Source: Candidatus Woesearchaeota archaeon (GTDB lineage Archaea; Nanobdellota; Nanobdellia; Woesearchaeales; GW2011-AR4). Taken from it: a stretch of 18,741 nucleotides of DNA. Position numbers and translations under genes: made by a program. Numbering within the stretch: position 1 is the stretch's first letter; the number at the start of each line of letters is the position of its first letter. This document shows, piece by piece, positions 6,395-13,963 of this stretch. The notes beneath the pieces were generated by a model. The model was not told where the DNA came from. It was given only the letters and a program-made list of their open reading frames with translations, and did no database searches. The stretch lies in NCBI GenBank assembly GCA_019323655.1, contig JAHWGX010000098.1, positions 1 through 18,741 on the forward strand. The letters are read 5' to 3'.

Positions 6395-8740
6395 TTATTT
6401 TAACGCCTCAACAAACCCAGTTGTCCAAGCATTTTTTAATTCCTTAATTTCCAATCTGATTATTTTTTTATCATTATTTCCAATTATTAATGAATTATTT
6501 TTTGCTGTTTTTCCTAAATTGAAAATTTCCAAATTGTATTTTTTAAATATTGAATTAACCTTGTCAATGTTTTTATCCTCTGCTTCAAAAACAAATCCGG
6601 GTGTTTCTGAAAACAGAATTTTGTCATTTCTCAAATTTGAGAAGCCAATGTCTATTTCTGCGCCAATATTTCCGTCAGCGTTTCCGCCTAAAACCATTTC
6701 AGCTATTGCGGTAAACAAGCCTCCATCCGAGATGTCATGGCAGCTTAACAATAATCCGTTTTCAATGCACTTAATAATTGCATAAATCATGCTTCTTTGC
6801 TCTGCCAAGTCAGGTTTAGGAACATTAGAGCCAATCTTATCATTTATTTCATAATAAATGCTTCCTCCGCATTCATCTTTTCTGTTTCCAACTAAAAACA
6901 AGCTTGAATTTTCCTGCTTTATTTTCATTGTAATTGCCTTTTCATAGTCCTTCATTATACCTACGCAGGCTATTACCGGGGACGGGTCAATTGAGCTTCC
7001 TTTTGCGCTTTCGTTGTAGAAGCTTACATTCCCTGATATAATAGGCACAGGGCTTTTTGTGCCTTTAAGGCATAATGTTTCAGCTGCTTCTTTTATGCCC
7101 CTTACACCCTCAGCAAAATCATAGAAATGCTCCGGCTTTTCAGGATTTCCGTAGTTCAGGCAGTCAGTTAATGCTGACGGAACTGCGCCAATTGCTGCTA
7201 TGTTCCGCATGCTTTCTGCGACTGCATTCAAGGCTCCGAGGAAGGGGTCTATTCTGCTGTATCGTGGATTGGAGTCAACTGCCAAAGCAATTGCATACCT
7301 GCTGTTCTGCAAAGCCCTTATCAATCCGGCATCTGCCTGCCCCGGCTCGATAATTGTGTTTCCAAGGACATTCCTGTCGTAATGCTTGTAGCACTTTTCC
7401 TTTGATGCAACATTCGGGTTTTTTAAAATCCTTAAGGCTGTTTCATTGTAATTTTTTGGCTCACCAATATCAGGCTCTTTGAAGTTTCTTAAGGGCTTTT
7501 TTTGGATTCTTTCATAATTTATCCCCCTAGTCACGACTTTGATTGGGACATTGCAGACAATTTTTCCTTTATGCGTTATTTTGTAGTCCTGGCTCTTAGT
7601 AACGCTGCCTATTACTGATGCTTTTGCATTCTGCGCTATTGTTGGCAATGCAAAGTCCTCATTGTAGATTTTCAATAAAGTTTTTGTAAAGCTTTTTGGG
7701 CTTATCCATGTGAACCTTTCCTGAGTCTCGGAGCAGAAAATTATGTATGGGGGAAGGTTTTTCATCGACACATGGATCTTATCCAAATCAATTTCGGCGC
7801 CATAATCACCATCTGAGCAAAGCTCAGAAGTAGCGCACATTATTCCCCCTGCGCCCATATCCTTAAAGCCTAAAGCAACATTCTGCTTTTTTGCTTCCTT
7901 AAAGACCCCATAAGTTGCCCTTATTAATACATTTTTTAGGAAAGGGTCCGGAACCTGGACAGCCCCTTTATTGTATTCTTCCTCTTTCTCATCCAGAATT
8001 AAAGAGGCGAAAGCAGCTCCTCCAAAGCCTGAATTGTCAGTCGGCTTTCCGACAATCACAATATCATAGCCCTCTGCATTTTTAGGAGCATAGCTGTGTA
8101 TTATGTCCTTTTCTTTTAGTATGCCAAGGCAAACAACATTTACCAGGCAGTTGTCGTCAAAGCTTTCATTGAAATAAACGTCTCCTGCAAGATTTGGAAT
8201 ACCGACAGCATTGCCATATCCCGCTATTCCGTTTATTACCTCGTTTGCAATGTACCTTGTCCTGTTTTTATTTTTTCCATAAGGGTCTCCGAACCTTAAA
8301 GGATCTGCAGTTGCGGTTATTTTTGCCCCCATGCATAAGACGTCCCTTAGTATCCCCCCGATTCCTGTTGCAGCCCCTTCATAAGGAACAACCTGGCTTG
8401 GGTGGTTGTGGCTTTCCATGCTGACAACTATGCCGTATCTTTCCCCGCTGATGTTTCCCAGTTCCACAATTCCGGAGTCCTCAACAGGGCCCAAGATAAC
8501 ATTAGGGGCTTTTGTGGGCAGCATTTTCAGTACTGACCTGCTGCTTTTATAGCTGGAATGCTCTGACCACTGTATGTTAAAAATATGCAGCTCTGTCAAA
8601 GTCGGGTTTCTTCCGATAAGCTCTGTTATTTTTTTTGCCTCGGAAACAGCCAATGAGATAGCATTTTTCCTCAAGAAATCTTTTATTGCCTCATCCGGCA
8701 TTCCTTTTACATCAACCAGCTCACTATCAGCACCACCCAT
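6395..8740 (-). CDS. purL: FGAM synthase subunit PurL, small form
   Basis: The ATP-dependent catalytic subunit of FGAM synthase; it turns FGAR and ammonia from PurQ into FGAM. At 781 aa it is the small (PurS/PurQ-dependent) form, slightly longer than the common 720-760. Seen: the N-terminal region with QWSEHSSYKSSR (His61 is the expected catalytic histidine; the family usually has Cys after it, here Ser62), the nucleotide/substrate loop ESHNHPSQVVPYEGAATGIGG (about 108-128), DMGAGGIMCATSEL, ALNAVAESMRNIAAIGA for the second half, SGNVSFYNES, and SCHDISDGGLFTAIAEM near the C-terminus. Two AIRS-like halves are therefore intact. A TTTAAATA box (8771-8778) lies about 34 bp before the ATG, giving a leader of about 8 nt. 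It is divergent from the unknown gene at 8942. Confidence 0.95.
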   Translation of the reverse strand: MGGADSELVDVKGMPDEAIKDFLRKNAISLAVSEAKKITELIGRNPTLTELHIFNIQWSEHSSYKSSRSVLKMLPTKAPNVILGPVEDSGIVELGNISGERYGIVVSMESHNHPSQVVPYEGAATGIGGILRDVLCMGAKITATADPLRFGDPYGKNKNRTRYIANEVINGIAGYGNAVGIPNLAGDVYFNESFDDNCLVNVVCLGILKEKDIIHSYAPKNAEGYDIVIVGKPTDNSGFGGAAFASLILDEKEEEYNKGAVQVPDPFLKNVLIRATYGVFKEAKKQNVALGFKDMGAGGIMCATSELCSDGDYGAEIDLDKIHVSMKNLPPYIIFCSETQERFTWISPKSFTKTLLKIYNEDFALPTIAQNAKASVIGSVTKSQDYKITHKGKIVCNVPIKVVTRGINYERIQKKPLRNFKEPDIGEPKNYNETALRILKNPNVASKEKCYKHYDRNVLGNTIIEPGQADAGLIRALQNSRYAIALAVDSNPRYSRIDPFLGALNAVAESMRNIAAIGAVPSALTDCLNYGNPEKPEHFYDFAEGVRGIKEAAETLCLKGTKSPVPIISGNVSFYNESAKGSSIDPSPVIACVGIMKDYEKAITMKIKQENSSLFLVGNRKDECGGSIYYEINDKIGSNVPKPDLAEQRSMIYAIIKCIENGLLLSCHDISDGGLFTAIAEMVLGGNADGNIGAEIDIGFSNLRNDKILFSETPGFVFEAEDKNIDKVNSIFKKYNLEIFNLGKTAKNNSLIIGNNDKKIIRLEIKELKNAWTTGFVEALK

Positions 8741-8770
8741 TTTACTACAATATCCTGATTAAAGAGCTGA

Positions 8771-8778
8771 TTTAAATA
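8771..8778 (-). promoter_or_regulatory. TATA box of purL
   Basis: TTTAAATA lies about 34 bp before the purL ATG. It is in the 201-bp divergent gap with the gene at 8942, whose own box is at 8912-8923. No operator-like inverted repeat was recognised between the two. Confidence 0.45.
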
Positions 8779-8911
8779 GGTTTTGATGGGAAAGGGGCTG
8801 TAAAGTGCTATAATTCTTTTTGGAATATGAATTTAATATATCTGGGGTTTTGGGGTAAAAACTATTTCGCCAGTAAATATTCATAATTTTAAAGTGGTTA
8901 CACACGAAAAA

Positions 8912-8923
8912 TTTATAAATATA
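8912..8923 (+). promoter_or_regulatory. TATA box of the gene at 8942
   Basis: TTTATAAATATA is centred about 25 bp before the ATG at 8942, indicating a leaderless transcript. It rules against the GTG at 8894, which would place the box inside the coding region. Confidence 0.6.
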
Positions 8924-8941
8924 TGCCTGTTTGTTGTGTTT

Positions 8942-9244
8942 ATGGCTCAGGAACCCTCTCAAGATAGATGTTTGGAAGCTTTAATAAAATCAAAAGTTTC
9001 AAAAGAAGTTGGAAAACTCTATATTGTGCATTATTCGGCTTTAGAAGGCGACGCAGAAGGAATTGAAGGACCATTAGAAGAAACAAAAGTTGACAAAGAA
9101 CTGGAAGCACATGCTACAATGTTGAAACTTGCAAAAGAAATGGGAACTCCGGAAGAGGACATTAAAAAATTGTCTATTGGAGTTTATAAGTGTATCAACC
9201 CAGATTCAAAAGAATATAAAAGATATTATCCTCCTTCTCAATAA
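8942..9244 (+). CDS. hypothetical protein, 100 aa
   Basis: Not recognised. The 100-aa product is acidic. An N-terminal helix contains CLEALIKSKVSKEVG, a short strand follows (KLYIVHYSAL), then an acidic linker (EGDAEGIEGPLEE) and a helix with ELEAHATMLKLAKEMGT. It ends with the tyrosine-rich YKRYYPPSQ. No signal peptide or membrane segment. The start was set by the leaderless TATA spacing. It is 20 bp upstream of the next small gene and probably co-transcribed with it. Synonymous AT use looks like the rest of the window. Confidence 0.6.
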   Translation: MAQEPSQDRCLEALIKSKVSKEVGKLYIVHYSALEGDAEGIEGPLEETKVDKELEAHATMLKLAKEMGTPEEDIKKLSIGVYKCINPDSKEYKRYYPPSQ

Positions 9245-9264
9245 AATAAAAAATTCTAATTACG

Positions 9265-9804
9265 ATGTCTATAGAAGAACTTGAAGTACTGAAAGGGGAA
9301 AAACATCGAGAAAAAGTATTTGGATTACTGCAAGATCCTAAAACTATTCAAACACTTGATGAGAGGATTATTGAACATCTTTTAGTTTGGAAAGAATGTT
9401 ATGGAATAGCAGACTATATGAGCAACCTAATAAGATACGGGAAAAAAGATGTTTCAGAAAAAGCATTTGGGTCTATACATCAAATTGGGAATAATAAATC
9501 GGAAGCCTCTGTTTATGCACAATTACTATACCATGAAGAAAATCGGTTTAAAGGAGGTATATTGAAAGCGCTAAGGAGTGCTGAAGATGATACTCTTAAA
9601 TATCAGGTAATATTAAGCTGTGCGATTGATACAGGTGATGTTGATATTCTGGATTTGTATGCCTTAATTAAAGATAAGGAATCAAGATTGAATTTGCTAA
9701 AAGAAATTAACAGCTGTGTTTTCCGTGGGGAAAGATATGATACCTTAAGGGACAGAGCAAGAGAATGTTATTTAAAAGAAACCTCAGTAGCTAAGCCTTC
9801 TTAA
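9265..9804 (+). CDS. hypothetical all-helical protein, 179 aa
   Basis: Not recognised. The product looks entirely helical, with repeating units of about 30-35 residues: REKVFGLLQDPKTIQTLDERIIEHLLVW, then ADYMSNLIRYGKKDVSEKAFGSIHQIG, then ASVYAQLLYHEENRFKGGILKALRSA, then LKYQVILSCAIDTGDVDILDLYALI. This spacing resembles HEAT- or ARM-like repeats, a shape used for protein binding; the family is not certain. No membrane segment. It has no clear TATA box of its own and follows the gene at 8942 by 20 bp, so a shared transcript is likely. Confidence 0.6.
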   Translation: MSIEELEVLKGEKHREKVFGLLQDPKTIQTLDERIIEHLLVWKECYGIADYMSNLIRYGKKDVSEKAFGSIHQIGNNKSEASVYAQLLYHEENRFKGGILKALRSAEDDTLKYQVILSCAIDTGDVDILDLYALIKDKESRLNLLKEINSCVFRGERYDTLRDRARECYLKETSVAKPS

Positions 9805-9910
9805 AGATTAAGCTTAACATCCAATAGCTCACATGACATCTTAGCAGAGGTTAACAAACACAGGAAAAAACTATTGAATAACATTAATCAACTCGCTTTT
9901 CCAGCAAAAA

Positions 9911-9920
9911 ATATAAATAT
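9911..9920 (+). promoter_or_regulatory. TATA box of the gene at 9943
   Basis: ATATAAATAT is centred about 27 bp before the ATG at 9943, matching a leaderless start and supporting this small gene as real. Confidence 0.55.
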
Positions 9921-9942
9921 ATTGCATTGATTTAATGCTGAA

Positions 9943-10272
9943 ATGGGAATATTCCATAAGAACCTTAATGATGCATCTGGTTTTATAAAAGACGGAAAAT
10001 ACGATGAAGCTAAGGAAATTATAGAGAATCACCTTAATTCTGTAAAGGATCTTTTTAGTAAAATTAACGAAGTCCATAGTTTGGTTGAGGGGTACTGCAA
10101 ATCTTTAACCGCTGCAAAAAACTTGCTGGAAACTGTTACCACCCCCTCTAAAGATGGGCGTATACCCGATACACATTTTTTGGTGTTCTCTTTGTCTTCT
10201 TTAAATAAACAAATTCCTAAAATACAGTCAAAAACTGCAGAATTAATTAATCTATTAGAATCAGAAAAATAA
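9943..10272 (+). CDS. hypothetical helical protein, 109 aa
   Basis: Not recognised. Three long amphipathic helices are visible: about 2-55 with LNDASGFIKDGKYDEAKEII then SVKDLFSKINEVHSLVEGY, about 55-65 with CKSLTAAKNLLETV, and about 85-109 with LSSLNKQIPKIQSKTAELINLLE. The heptad spacing suggests a coiled-coil or helical bundle. The GKYDEAKEII part looks like half of a TPR helix pair. There is no signal peptide. It stands alone with its own TATA box; gatE begins 102 bp downstream with a weaker box of its own. Confidence 0.55.
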   Translation: MGIFHKNLNDASGFIKDGKYDEAKEIIENHLNSVKDLFSKINEVHSLVEGYCKSLTAAKNLLETVTTPSKDGRIPDTHFLVFSLSSLNKQIPKIQSKTAELINLLESEK

Positions 10273-10374
10273 GGTTTCTATCACAATTTATTTAAACAGC
10301 AATAAAATTATTCCATATTACCTATTAATGAAACAAATATTATTAAACTAAAAAATAATTATTGAAAAATAAAA

Positions 10375-11808
10375 ATGCAATTAGACTATAATGAACTTGG
10401 CTTTAAATGCGGACTGGAGATTCACCAGCAGCTTGAAGGGAAAAAATTATTCTGCAATTGCCCTACCTTAAATTCTTCTGAAGAGCCTGATGTAAGGTTT
10501 GAAAGAAGGCTTAGGGCAGTGGCAGGAGAGACTGGTGCAATAGATATTGCTGCACAGCATGAAATGCAGAAAGGAAAAAAAGTAATCTACGAGGCTGATT
10601 CTTCTGATACGTGCCTTGTGGAGTACGATGAAGAGCCTCCGCATGAGCTGAATTTGGAGGCCTTGGGGACAGCATTGAAAGTTGCTTTGCTGCTGAATGC
10701 GAAAATTGCCGATGAAATACAGGTCATGCGCAAGACAGTTGTTGATGGCAGCAATGTGAGCGGGTTCCAAAGGACAGCATTGGTTGCAACTGACGGCTTT
10801 ATCGAGACTTCTTACGGCAGAGTCGGGATTCCGACAATATGCCTCGAGGAAGAGGCTGCCCAAAAACTGGAAGATGGCAAGGATTTTGTAAGGTACAGGC
10901 TTGACAGGCTCGGCATTCCGTTAATAGAGATAGCAACTGACGCTGGAATTAAAAGCCCTGAGCATGCAAAAGAGGCTGCTGCTTACATTGGAATGGTGCT
11001 GAGAAGCGTCGGAGTAAAAAGGGGCATAGGCACAATAAGGCAGGATGTCAACGTTTCAATAAAAAAAGGCGCAAGGACGGAGATAAAGGGATTTCAGGAC
11101 TTAAAGTCGATACCGAAAGTTATTGAATATGAGATTAATAGGCAGATTAAACTGATCAAATCAGGAAAAAAACTTAAGGACGAGGTCAGAAAAGCAGAGC
11201 CGGACTTTACAACATCTTTTCTAAGGCCCATGCCCGGAGCAGACAGGCTTTACCCTGAGACAGATGCCGCCCACATAAAGGTAAGCAATGATTACATCAG
11301 CAAACTAAGAAAAGAGCTTCCAAAACTGCTGACTCACAAAGCAGAGGACTTTGAAAAAAAGTATGGAATTGCAAAAGAGCTGTCAAAAGAATTAATCCAC
11401 AATGATGTTTTTGAGCCATTTGTCAAAAAATTCAGTAATATTTCTGCGTTAACCATTGCAAATACTTTAGTGAACATACCAAAAGAGATTAAGACGAGGT
11501 TCAAGCTTGACGTTTCCAAATTGAAAAATGATGATTTTGAGGAGGTTCTTGGCTACTTAAACCAGGGCAAAATAACAAAAGAGGCAGTTATTGACTTGTT
11601 AATTAAAAAAATAAAAAAAGAGGAAATTGAGTTAAAGCAGTTTGCAGGAGTTTCTGACAAGGATTTGGAAAAAGAGATTAAGGATATTGTTAACAAAAAG
11701 CCGGGCTTGAGCATAAGCGCTTATATGGGAATTGTAATGGGAAAGCACCGGGGAAAAGTGGATGGGAAGAAGGTTATGGAGATATTGAGAAAGAGGGTTG
11801 GTCAGTAA
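10375..11808 (+). CDS. gatE: Glu-tRNA(Gln) amidotransferase subunit E, lacking the insert domain
   Basis: GatE activates Glu-tRNA(Gln) and, with GatD, amidates it to Gln-tRNA(Gln); GatDE is specific to archaea. Seen: GFKCGLEIHQQL (about 8-19), FCNCP, ETGAIDIAAQHEMQKGK typical of GatE rather than GatB, DGSNVSGFQRTALVATDG, TICLEEEAAQK, YRLDRLGIPLIEIAT, TIRQDVNVSIKKGARTEIKGFQDL, then RPMPGADRLYPETDAAHI and a C-terminal helical tail domain. At 477 aa it is about 140 short of the usual ~620. The gap falls between the cradle (ending near KSGKKLKDEVRKAEPDFTTSF) and RPMPGADRLYPETD, exactly where other GatE proteins carry the AspRS-like (GAD) insert. Sequence either side is continuous, so this is a clean domain absence and not a frameshift. 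GatD is not in the window. Confidence 0.93.
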   Translation: MQLDYNELGFKCGLEIHQQLEGKKLFCNCPTLNSSEEPDVRFERRLRAVAGETGAIDIAAQHEMQKGKKVIYEADSSDTCLVEYDEEPPHELNLEALGTALKVALLLNAKIADEIQVMRKTVVDGSNVSGFQRTALVATDGFIETSYGRVGIPTICLEEEAAQKLEDGKDFVRYRLDRLGIPLIEIATDAGIKSPEHAKEAAAYIGMVLRSVGVKRGIGTIRQDVNVSIKKGARTEIKGFQDLKSIPKVIEYEINRQIKLIKSGKKLKDEVRKAEPDFTTSFLRPMPGADRLYPETDAAHIKVSNDYISKLRKELPKLLTHKAEDFEKKYGIAKELSKELIHNDVFEPFVKKFSNISALTIANTLVNIPKEIKTRFKLDVSKLKNDDFEEVLGYLNQGKITKEAVIDLLIKKIKKEEIELKQFAGVSDKDLEKEIKDIVNKKPGLSISAYMGIVMGKHRGKVDGKKVMEILRKRVGQ

Positions 11809-12043
11809 TTTGATTACTACTTTTTAGTAGATATAAAAGAAAAATTTATAAAGAGGCTTTATTTCTGGCTTAAATGGGTGGTATTAGTGGCAATTAAAAT
11901 TCCTAAAGGAAAAGACCTGATAGGCACTTTCGAACCAGAATGTTTGCAGATAAGGGCTCCTAATGGAGAAATGCTTAATATTAGAGTGCCGCAGACTGAA
12001 AAGGAAGTTGAAAAAGCATGGGAAGTTGTAGAAGGTTATACTA

Positions 12044-12071
12044 GTATCTTGACAAATTAAATCCGTTACAT
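12044..12071 (+). repeat. IS630 left terminal inverted repeat
   Basis: 28 bp; 20 positions match the reverse complement of 13193-13220. The conserved blocks are GTA, TGACAA, TTA and GTTACAT. It contains the TAA (12058-12060) that ends the truncated host reading frame. Confidence 0.85.
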
Positions 12072-12078
12072 TTATATA
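12071..12078 (+). promoter_or_regulatory. TATA box of the IS630 transposase
   Basis: TTTATATA is centred about 29 bp before the ATG at 12104, just inside the left inverted repeat. The element thus carries an archaeal promoter and should give a nearly leaderless transposase mRNA. Confidence 0.6.
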
Positions 12079-12103
12079 TGGCCCCTTCTTATTAGGCTAT
12101 ACA

Positions 12104-12541
12104 ATGAAAAGCCTACAAATAAAACTAAAAAAGGAGGAACGCAAGTTTCTTGAGAATCTTATAAAGAAAGGGACTAAGAAAGCAAGAGAAATAGCAAGAG
12201 CAAATATTTTGCTGTTGCTTGATGAAGGGTGGGAAGTAAATGAAGTTGCCAATATTGTGAAAGCCCACCGGCAAAGGGTATGGAGAATTAAAAAAAGATT
12301 CCTGAATGAAGGAATGAAAGCAACATTAAGAGAAAAGCCAAGAAGCGGTCAGCCTATAAAGTACACAAAAAAACATGAAGCAGAAATAATAGCGCAAGCA
12401 TGCGCTAAGGCCCCAAAAGGAAGGAAAAGATGGACAATAAGGCTACTGACAAGAAAGATAAGGAAGCAAAAAGGATTTAGCAGCATAAACCGGGAAAGTG
12501 TACGATTAGTTTTAAAAAAAGCAGGACTAAGCCTTGGCTGA
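12104..12541 (+). CDS. IS630 transposase, N-terminal part (DNA-binding), frameshifted
   Basis: A 145-aa first part of an IS630-family transposase. Seen: a helix-turn-helix region with KAREIARANILLLLDEGWEVNEVANIV (about 25-51) and HRQRVWRIKKRFLNEG, then REKPRSGQPIKYT, and a second winged-helix-like part ending SINRESVRLVLKKAGL. The frame then runs to TGA at 12539. The family continues AGLKPW-LKK, and KPWLKKMW is present one frame over (-1) from 12529. Either one A was lost in CTAAG, or ribosomes shift -1 on the AAAAAAA run at 12514-12520, which in this frame reads TTA AAA AAA GCA and permits slippage. The AGL residues just before the break fit the family, which favours a plain 1-nt deletion. 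Confidence 0.85.
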   Translation: MKSLQIKLKKEERKFLENLIKKGTKKAREIARANILLLLDEGWEVNEVANIVKAHRQRVWRIKKRFLNEGMKATLREKPRSGQPIKYTKKHEAEIIAQACAKAPKGRKRWTIRLLTRKIRKQKGFSSINRESVRLVLKKAGLSLG

Positions 12542-12546
12542 AAAAG

Positions 12547-13203
12547 ATGTGGTGTATTCCAGAAATAACTCCTGGATTTCGCAGGAGGATGTACGACATC
12601 TTAGACTTGTATCAGGAGCCATACGACCCACACCGGCCTGTAATTGGAGTTGATGAAAAGCCAAAACAGCTTATTGAAGACAGCAGACCGCCAATAAATA
12701 TTAAGCCGGGAAAAGCAGAGAAGTACGATTACGAGTACGTCAGAAACGGAAAGGCGAATATCTTCATGGCTGTAGAGCCAAAGCATGGAAGAAGAAATAC
12801 AAAAGTAACATGGCAAAGGACAAAGAAGGACTTTGCACAATTTATGGAAGAATTAGTTTTGCTTTACCCGTATGCAGAAAAGTTGAGAATTGTCCTTGAC
12901 AACCTTGGCACTCATTCAAAGAAAGCCTTTTACGAGGCTTTCAAGCAGGAAGAGGCAAATAGAATTCTAAGCAAACTTGAGTTTCATTATACGCCCAAGC
13001 ATGCAAGCTGGCTTAATGTTGCGGAGATTGAGATTGGAGTGATGGATAACGAGTGCACAGGCAGGCGAATGAGGAATATGCCTCATTTGAAAAGTGAGGT
13101 TAATGCTTGGAATAAAAGAAGGAACAGGGAAAGGCGTAGGATTGACTGGAGGTTTACACGTAAAGATGCTGACAAGAAACTTGCTAAGCATTATGTAACA
13201 TAA
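12547..13203 (+). CDS. IS630 transposase, C-terminal DDE catalytic part
   Basis: A 218-aa second part; the open frame really begins at 12529 (KPWLKK before the ATG). It carries the catalytic acids of the IS630 DDE domain: Asp36 in GVDEKPKQ, Asp118 in IVLDNLGTHS, and Glu160 in SWLNVAEIEIG. The spacing from Asp118 to Glu160 matches the IS630 subgroup that reads EFHYTPKHGSWLN. The family hallmark FHYTPKHASWLN is intact, and the C-terminus is basic (NKRRNRERRRIDWRF), likely contacting DNA. All three acids are present, so a fused product made by frameshifting (366 codons in total) could be active. Alone it lacks the DNA-binding half. Confidence 0.88.
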   Translation: MWCIPEITPGFRRRMYDILDLYQEPYDPHRPVIGVDEKPKQLIEDSRPPINIKPGKAEKYDYEYVRNGKANIFMAVEPKHGRRNTKVTWQRTKKDFAQFMEELVLLYPYAEKLRIVLDNLGTHSKKAFYEAFKQEEANRILSKLEFHYTPKHASWLNVAEIEIGVMDNECTGRRMRNMPHLKSEVNAWNKRRNRERRRIDWRFTRKDADKKLAKHYVT

Positions 13204-13220
13204 CTAAGTTGTCATACTAC
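13193..13220 (-). repeat. IS630 right terminal inverted repeat
   Basis: 28 bp, partner of 12044-12071. The transposase stop codon (13201-13203) lies inside it, as is common in compact elements. Confidence 0.85.
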
Positions 13221-13932
13221 TAGAGCAATTGCGCAAAATCCAGAAAGCGCATCGCAGGATTTAGATTCAGTTGAGGATGTTACTGGCTTGCATTTTGGAA
13301 ACGAGCCTTATGTGCTTTTCACAGCAGTGGACAAAAATTCGGATCCAGCAGGAGTGCTAACTGCTGAAATTGTTCCGCTTTCCGGATTATCAGTCTTAGT
13401 GGGAGATCCAGATTTAGGGCGGTGGTGTATGGGAGTCTTTTATCAAATAGCTGTTAACAAGGAAGTTTCATTAGACTATAAGGATCTTTCTGTTGCAACA
13501 CAACTCTACTCTATTTTATCGCAAAAGTTGCCAGAGATTACTACTTATGGCCCTGATGGATGGCTATGCAGTGTTACAGAGTCAAGGGCTGAGGGTCGTG
13601 AATTAGAGGCTATAATGGATGCTGGTTTTGGGTGCCTTGTTCCAAATAAATACTACATGCCTCCAGCAACACGGGTAGGAGAAATAAGGGAAAAACAAAA
13701 CAGAATAACAAAAGACCTTGTATTGTTATGGGATCAAACGGAGGAAGGAGACCCCTCATACTCAGAAAAGTTACTAAGATGGGGACCGATTGCTGCAGGA
13801 GTATATCTGGCATCTGCTTATACTCTTCCAGAGCATAAACTCACTCTAAGCGAATTTACTTGTCCAACAATTAGGGGGTATTTTGAGGGTGCTCAACTCC
13901 TATACTAACTGAAGGATTTTGAAAACAACAAC

Positions 13933-13940
13933 TTTTTATA
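13933..13940 (+). promoter_or_regulatory. TATA box of the MFS gene
   Basis: TTTTTATA is centred about 27 bp before the ATG at 13964, giving a leaderless start. A second TTTTTATAA (13951-13959) is too close to the ATG to act as the promoter. Confidence 0.5.
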
Positions 13941-13963
13941 CTAACTCCTAATTTTTATAAGGC

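Larger units (their letters stand above)
12044..13220 (+). mobile_element. IS630-family insertion element, 1177 bp, TA target duplication
   Basis: The element starts GTATCTTGACAA and ends with the inverse TTGTCATACTAC. The 28-bp terminal inverted repeats match at 20 positions without gaps, including the blocks TGACAA, TTA and GTTACAT. Each end is flanked by TA (12042-12043 and 13221-13222), the duplication expected for the IS630/Tc1 group. Length, ends and a DDE transposase all fit. Removing the element plus one TA restores the frame of the host gene, which proves the boundaries to the base. The transposase has its own archaeal-type TATA box (12071-12078) inside the left end. Confidence 0.92.
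11878..13908 (+). pseudogene. gene of unknown function disrupted by an IS630 element
   Basis: Two reading frames flank the insertion element: 11878-12060 (55 native codons plus 5 from the element and a stop) and 13223-13908. Deleting the element and one TA copy joins codon ACT at 12040 to AGA-GCA-ATT in the same frame, with no stop, through to the TAA at 13908. The restored protein is 283 aa. Seen: an N-terminal part (KIPKGKDLIGTFEP, RAPNGEMLNIRVP), a linker, then YVLFTAVDKNSDPAGVLTAEIVP, a helix ATQLYSILSQKL and EAIMDAGFGCLVPNKYYMPP. The strand-helix order is loosely GNAT-like, but not enough to assign. The start is a GTG at 11878 (or 11887). A TTTATAAA box (11845-11852) lies about 30 bp upstream. 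The fragments are unlikely to be functional as they stand. Confidence 0.8.

Noticed and set aside
7075..7382. Plus-strand frames within purL
   Set aside because: Shadows of purL, whose conserved motifs run without a break on the other strand.
8894..8941. GTG start for the gene at 8942
   Set aside because: It would put the TATA box within the coding region; the leaderless ATG at 8942 fits better.
12058..12060. TAA as the natural end of a 60-codon gene at 11878
   Set aside because: The stop lies within the left inverted repeat of the IS630 element; the native frame resumes after the element.
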